Shown: positions 61,331 to 64,000 of the stretch, piece by piece | Layout: each line of letters opens with the position of its first letter | Position numbering within the stretch: position 1 is the first letter of the stretch | Assembly: GCF_003337215.1 (NCBI RefSeq) | Contig: NZ_QPIG01000003.1 | Coordinates: 334,311-398,310, forward strand | Direction of reading: 5' to 3' | Length of the DNA: 64,000 nt | Source of the DNA: Oceanihabitans sediminis | GTDB lineage: Bacteria > Bacteroidota > Bacteroidia > Flavobacteriales > Flavobacteriaceae | The notes under the pieces: model-generated | Databases searched by the model: none | What the model was told of the DNA's origin: nothing | Seen by the model: only the letters and a program-made list of their open reading frames with translations | Translations under genes and position numbers: made by a program

Positions 61331-63757
61331 TTACTTTTTTGATAGTTCATCTAAAACCAAACGGATTTCACCATAACTATACTTGTCATCTAGTTGATAT
61401 TTTAAATCAGAAAGGTTTTCAAAAGAATGTTTTGGTATAGCTTTTTTAAGTTCGTTATAATGTTCTTCTGAAATTAAATCGGTTATTTTTATTTCTCCTG
61501 ACGGAATAAAACTTGCTAAGTGACCAAAGATTGTATTTTCGTTTAATTCTCTTTCTAAAGCAATTTCCTCAATAGATTTTCCTTTTTTGTATAAGTCTAA
61601 AGAAATTCTTTTAGTTTCCCCTCTTTTCTTTTTGGGTGTCTTTTCTTCAAATATTTCAACAGAATTAGAAACTTCAATATCATTTTCAATACAATAGTCT
61701 CGTATTATTTTTAAAATATCGTTTCCATATTTCTCTACACGTACTTTCCCCATTCCATTTACCTTAAGAAGTTCTTTCTTATTTACAGGTAGTGTTTCAC
61801 ACATTTCATATAAAGCTTTTTGTGTAAAAATTTGAAAATGAACAAGATCATGTTCACTAGCTAAATCATTACGTAACTCCCTAAGCAGTTCAAATAACTC
61901 AACATTTGTTGTGCCGTCTATAACTGTACTTCTCGCTTTCTTAGGTTTTTCTTTAGCTATAAAGACTGATTTACCACGTAACTCTAAAAATTTTGCTACT
62001 TTAAACGCACTATCCATTTCTTTAAAATAAAGATTCTTTACCGCTAATTGCTCTTCAATATCATCAATGTACTTATAAAGATCTTTCTCTACAGTTTTAT
62101 TATCTGTAGTAAAGTTGATAGATTTAAATGGAGTATGTAAGCTTGTTTCTACTTGTTCTTTAAAGTATTTAATAGCCTTTACAAATCGTTCTTGAATGTC
62201 TTTATTCGTTTCTGGTTCAATCATTGATTTGGAAAATTCTTTTAATTGAGCAGCAAAACCATTCTTTACTTTTAACAGATTGGTTACGCTATTCTTCATG
62301 GCTTTAATAGGTTCTTCTATAGTTCCTGTAATGCTTGTTCTATTTTTATAAAATATATCTAACACACGGTTTAATGGGAAAACTAATTTGTAGAAATCAA
62401 ATATTTCTGAAATTAGCCCTAATTGAAAATCAATTTTAGATTGTATTAAGTCTGCTTCGTTTGGTTGATTCTCTTCAGTATATTTATTAAACGAAGTTAC
62501 ATTACTATCACTTATAATTTGGTTAGCACCTATTTTTGTTTTTAAAACTAATCCTTCTAGAGTTTTGCATCTACTTAAGGCTACATAGGTTTGTCCGTGA
62601 GCAAAAGCACCTTCTGCATCTATAATTGCTTTTTCAAAGGTTAACCCCTGACTTTTATGTATGGTTATTGCCCAAGCTAAACGCAATGGCATTTGTGTAT
62701 AAGAACCTATTTTATTTTCGGTTATTATACTTGTTTCTTTATCTACACTATAGTTTATATTTTCCCATGTTTCAGAAGTGGCTACTATGTTGAACTCATC
62801 ATCTGGACATTTTACTATAACTTCATCCTTATCTAATAATATTACTGTTCCTATCTTGCCATTATAGTATCGTTTTTCAACAGAACTATCGTTTTTAATA
62901 AACATTACTTGAGCTCCGACTTTTAAAACTAAATCCTCATCCGTAGGATATGCATACTCTGGAAATTTACCAACAACCTTTGCCTTATAACTAACGGTTT
63001 TTCCGTTTAATTTATCTAATTCTTTTCTATTGGTTAGCTCTGCTTTATTATTATGTGTAGTTAATGAAATATATCCTGAATCGTTACTTGGACTAAAATC
63101 TGGTATATATCTACTATTTAAAGCTTCCGCGGAAGAAGCAGATAAAGTGTTATTTCTTATTTCATTTAAAATCTGAATAAAGGTAGGGTTATCCTGTCTA
63201 TAAATATGTTTTAGTTCTACAGTAATAGCATTAGAGTTTTGAAACACCCTACTACTAAAAAAGAATACATTATTATAAAAATCTTTTAAAAGTTGCCATT
63301 CATAATCTTTTACAACAGGAGATAATTGTTGTAGATCTCCAATCATTAAAACTTGAACGCCACCAAAAGGTTTATCTCTATCTCTAAATCGTTTTAATGT
63401 TTTATCTATTGCATCTAATAAATCAGCTCTTACCATACTAATTTCATCAATTACTAATAAGTCTAGAGATTTAATAATATTGATTTTAGTCTTGTTAAAT
63501 TTTCTAGAGGAATCTAAAGCTGCATCAGGTAAGATTGGCCCAAAAGGCATTTGAAAGAAAGAGTGTATAGTAACTCCCTTTGCATTAATAGCGGCTACAC
63601 CTGTAGGAGCTACAACAACCATTCTTTTTAAGGAATTCATTTTTAACTTATGCAAAAAGGTAGTTTTACCAGTACCTGCTTTACCAGTTAAAAAAACATT
63701 CCTATTGGTGTTATTGATAAATTTCCAGGCAAGATCTAGCTCAGCATTCTCTTTCAT
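61331..63757 (-). CDS. PIF1/RecD-like helicase with HRDC and HTH domains
   Basis: An 808-aa superfamily 1B helicase. Walker A is LTGKAGTGKTTFL (about 21-33), then VVAPTGVAAINAKGVTIHSFF (about 48-68), LLVIDEISMVRADLLDA and the helicase motif TIHKSQGLTFEKA (about 367-379), typical of the PIF1 family. Residues about 615-690 are an HRDC nucleic-acid-binding domain (HFQIFTQKALYEMCETLP, MGKVRVEKYG). The last ~90 residues carry an HTH of the RecQ-associated type (LYKKGKSIEEIALERELN). It sits beside an rRNA operon and may aid DNA replication. Confidence 0.88.
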   Translation of the reverse strand: MKENAELDLAWKFINNTNRNVFLTGKAGTGKTTFLHKLKMNSLKRMVVVAPTGVAAINAKGVTIHSFFQMPFGPILPDAALDSSRKFNKTKINIIKSLDLLVIDEISMVRADLLDAIDKTLKRFRDRDKPFGGVQVLMIGDLQQLSPVVKDYEWQLLKDFYNNVFFFSSRVFQNSNAITVELKHIYRQDNPTFIQILNEIRNNTLSASSAEALNSRYIPDFSPSNDSGYISLTTHNNKAELTNRKELDKLNGKTVSYKAKVVGKFPEYAYPTDEDLVLKVGAQVMFIKNDSSVEKRYYNGKIGTVILLDKDEVIVKCPDDEFNIVATSETWENINYSVDKETSIITENKIGSYTQMPLRLAWAITIHKSQGLTFEKAIIDAEGAFAHGQTYVALSRCKTLEGLVLKTKIGANQIISDSNVTSFNKYTEENQPNEADLIQSKIDFQLGLISEIFDFYKLVFPLNRVLDIFYKNRTSITGTIEEPIKAMKNSVTNLLKVKNGFAAQLKEFSKSMIEPETNKDIQERFVKAIKYFKEQVETSLHTPFKSINFTTDNKTVEKDLYKYIDDIEEQLAVKNLYFKEMDSAFKVAKFLELRGKSVFIAKEKPKKARSTVIDGTTNVELFELLRELRNDLASEHDLVHFQIFTQKALYEMCETLPVNKKELLKVNGMGKVRVEKYGNDILKIIRDYCIENDIEVSNSVEIFEEKTPKKKRGETKRISLDLYKKGKSIEEIALERELNENTIFGHLASFIPSGEIKITDLISEEHYNELKKAIPKHSFENLSDLKYQLDDKYSYGEIRLVLDELSKK

Positions 63758-63881
63758 TGATTAATATAACTTTAGAATTTCTAATATAATCAAAATGAAT
63801 AATAGTTGGTAGAAGTTTTGATAGAAAAGTAGGTTAGATAATATTACTTGGAAGCAATAACCTTTGCAATATTGCATAAAA

Positions 63882-63913
63882 AAACCCTTCATTAAATAAA
63901 TAATGAAGGGTTT
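63882..63913 (-). terminator. Terminator of the rRNA operon
   Basis: AAACCCTTCATTA (63882-63894) and TAATGAAGGGTTT (63901-63913), a perfect 13-bp stem followed on the minus strand by T residues. It lies just past the 5S 3' end. Confidence 0.85.
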
Positions 63914-63919
63914 AAAAAA

Positions 63920-64000
63920 GGCGACGACCTACTCTTCCACAATGTAGTACCATCGGCGCTAATGGGCTTAACTTCTCTGTTCGGAATGGTAAGAGGTGAG
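63920..64000 (-). rRNA. rrf: 5S rRNA, 3' part
   Basis: The minus strand reads CTCACCTCTTACCATTCCG and onward to GTAGGTCGTCGCC, the 3' two-thirds of a Bacteroidetes 5S rRNA. It continues beyond the window end, where 23S and 16S should follow upstream in the operon. The exact 3' end is estimated. Confidence 0.9.

Noticed and set aside
1..64000. Insertion sequences, prophage, CRISPR-Cas or restriction systems
   Set aside because: No transposase, integrase, phage structural or nuclease-system gene was found in any part of the window.

Overview
The window is a chromosomal segment of a marine-type Flavobacteriaceae (Bacteroidetes). The evidence is an AT-rich sequence, Bacteroidetes promoters of the form TTG-N17..22-TAnnTTTG, almost no Shine-Dalgarno sequences, the type IX secretion/gliding genes porV, porU and gldJ, a PafA-type phosphatase, TonB/ExbBD systems, and a core gene order typical of the family. 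There is no insertion sequence, integrase, prophage or CRISPR array. Most of the window is vertically inherited core genome with a few small accessory blocks.

1-5.1 kb: the end of a possible carboxypeptidase gene, then a tightly coupled three-gene amidoligase cluster (RimK-like ATP-grasp, GCS2-type carboxylate-amine ligase, N-formylglutamate amidohydrolase-like). An arsR-arsM arsenic methylation pair follows. 5.1-13 kb: Nudix hydrolase, pyrE, an SRPBCC protein, birA, then rsfS-ftsH and a LUD-cdsA-psd-ACBP-SdpI lipid cluster. 13-21.8 kb: PafA phosphatase, an MlaE/MlaF lipid transporter, DUF389 protein, mannose-1-phosphate guanylyltransferase, SprT-like and LETM1-like proteins, and a TonB protein. 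22-29.4 kb: guaB, an envelope module (porin, FMN-binding protein, four-helix membrane protein, secreted unknown) whose promoter is flanked by two matching Fur-like palindromes, HMG-CoA lyase, a LysE exporter and pyrD. 29.5-40.9 kb: pepT, DUF1801/YdeI protein, yajC-DUF1573-nusB, leucine dehydrogenase, an ABC exporter half, DUF3276 protein, an acyltransferase, a bile-acid-type symporter, a CsaA-like protein, a thioredoxin-fold protein and an SDR.

41-53 kb: pyruvate dehydrogenase E1 alpha and E2, cdd, porV-porU, divergent gldJ, and murF. Two identical tRNA-Val genes in tandem, each with its own terminator, follow. 53-58.8 kb: folC preceded by a recently duplicated exbB-exbD-tonB cassette. The two ExbD proteins are identical and the two ExbB proteins differ at two residues, but the two TonB-like proteins diverge completely after a shared N-terminal anchor. 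59-64 kb: anmK, an acyl-CoA dehydrogenase, a PIF1-like helicase with HRDC and HTH domains, and the 3' end of an rRNA operon (5S rRNA and terminator).

The strongest candidates for new biology are the amidoligase cluster, the Fur-boxed porin/FMN module, and the duplicated ExbBD cassette with a chimeric TonB. All family assignments come from reading the sequence; no database search was run.
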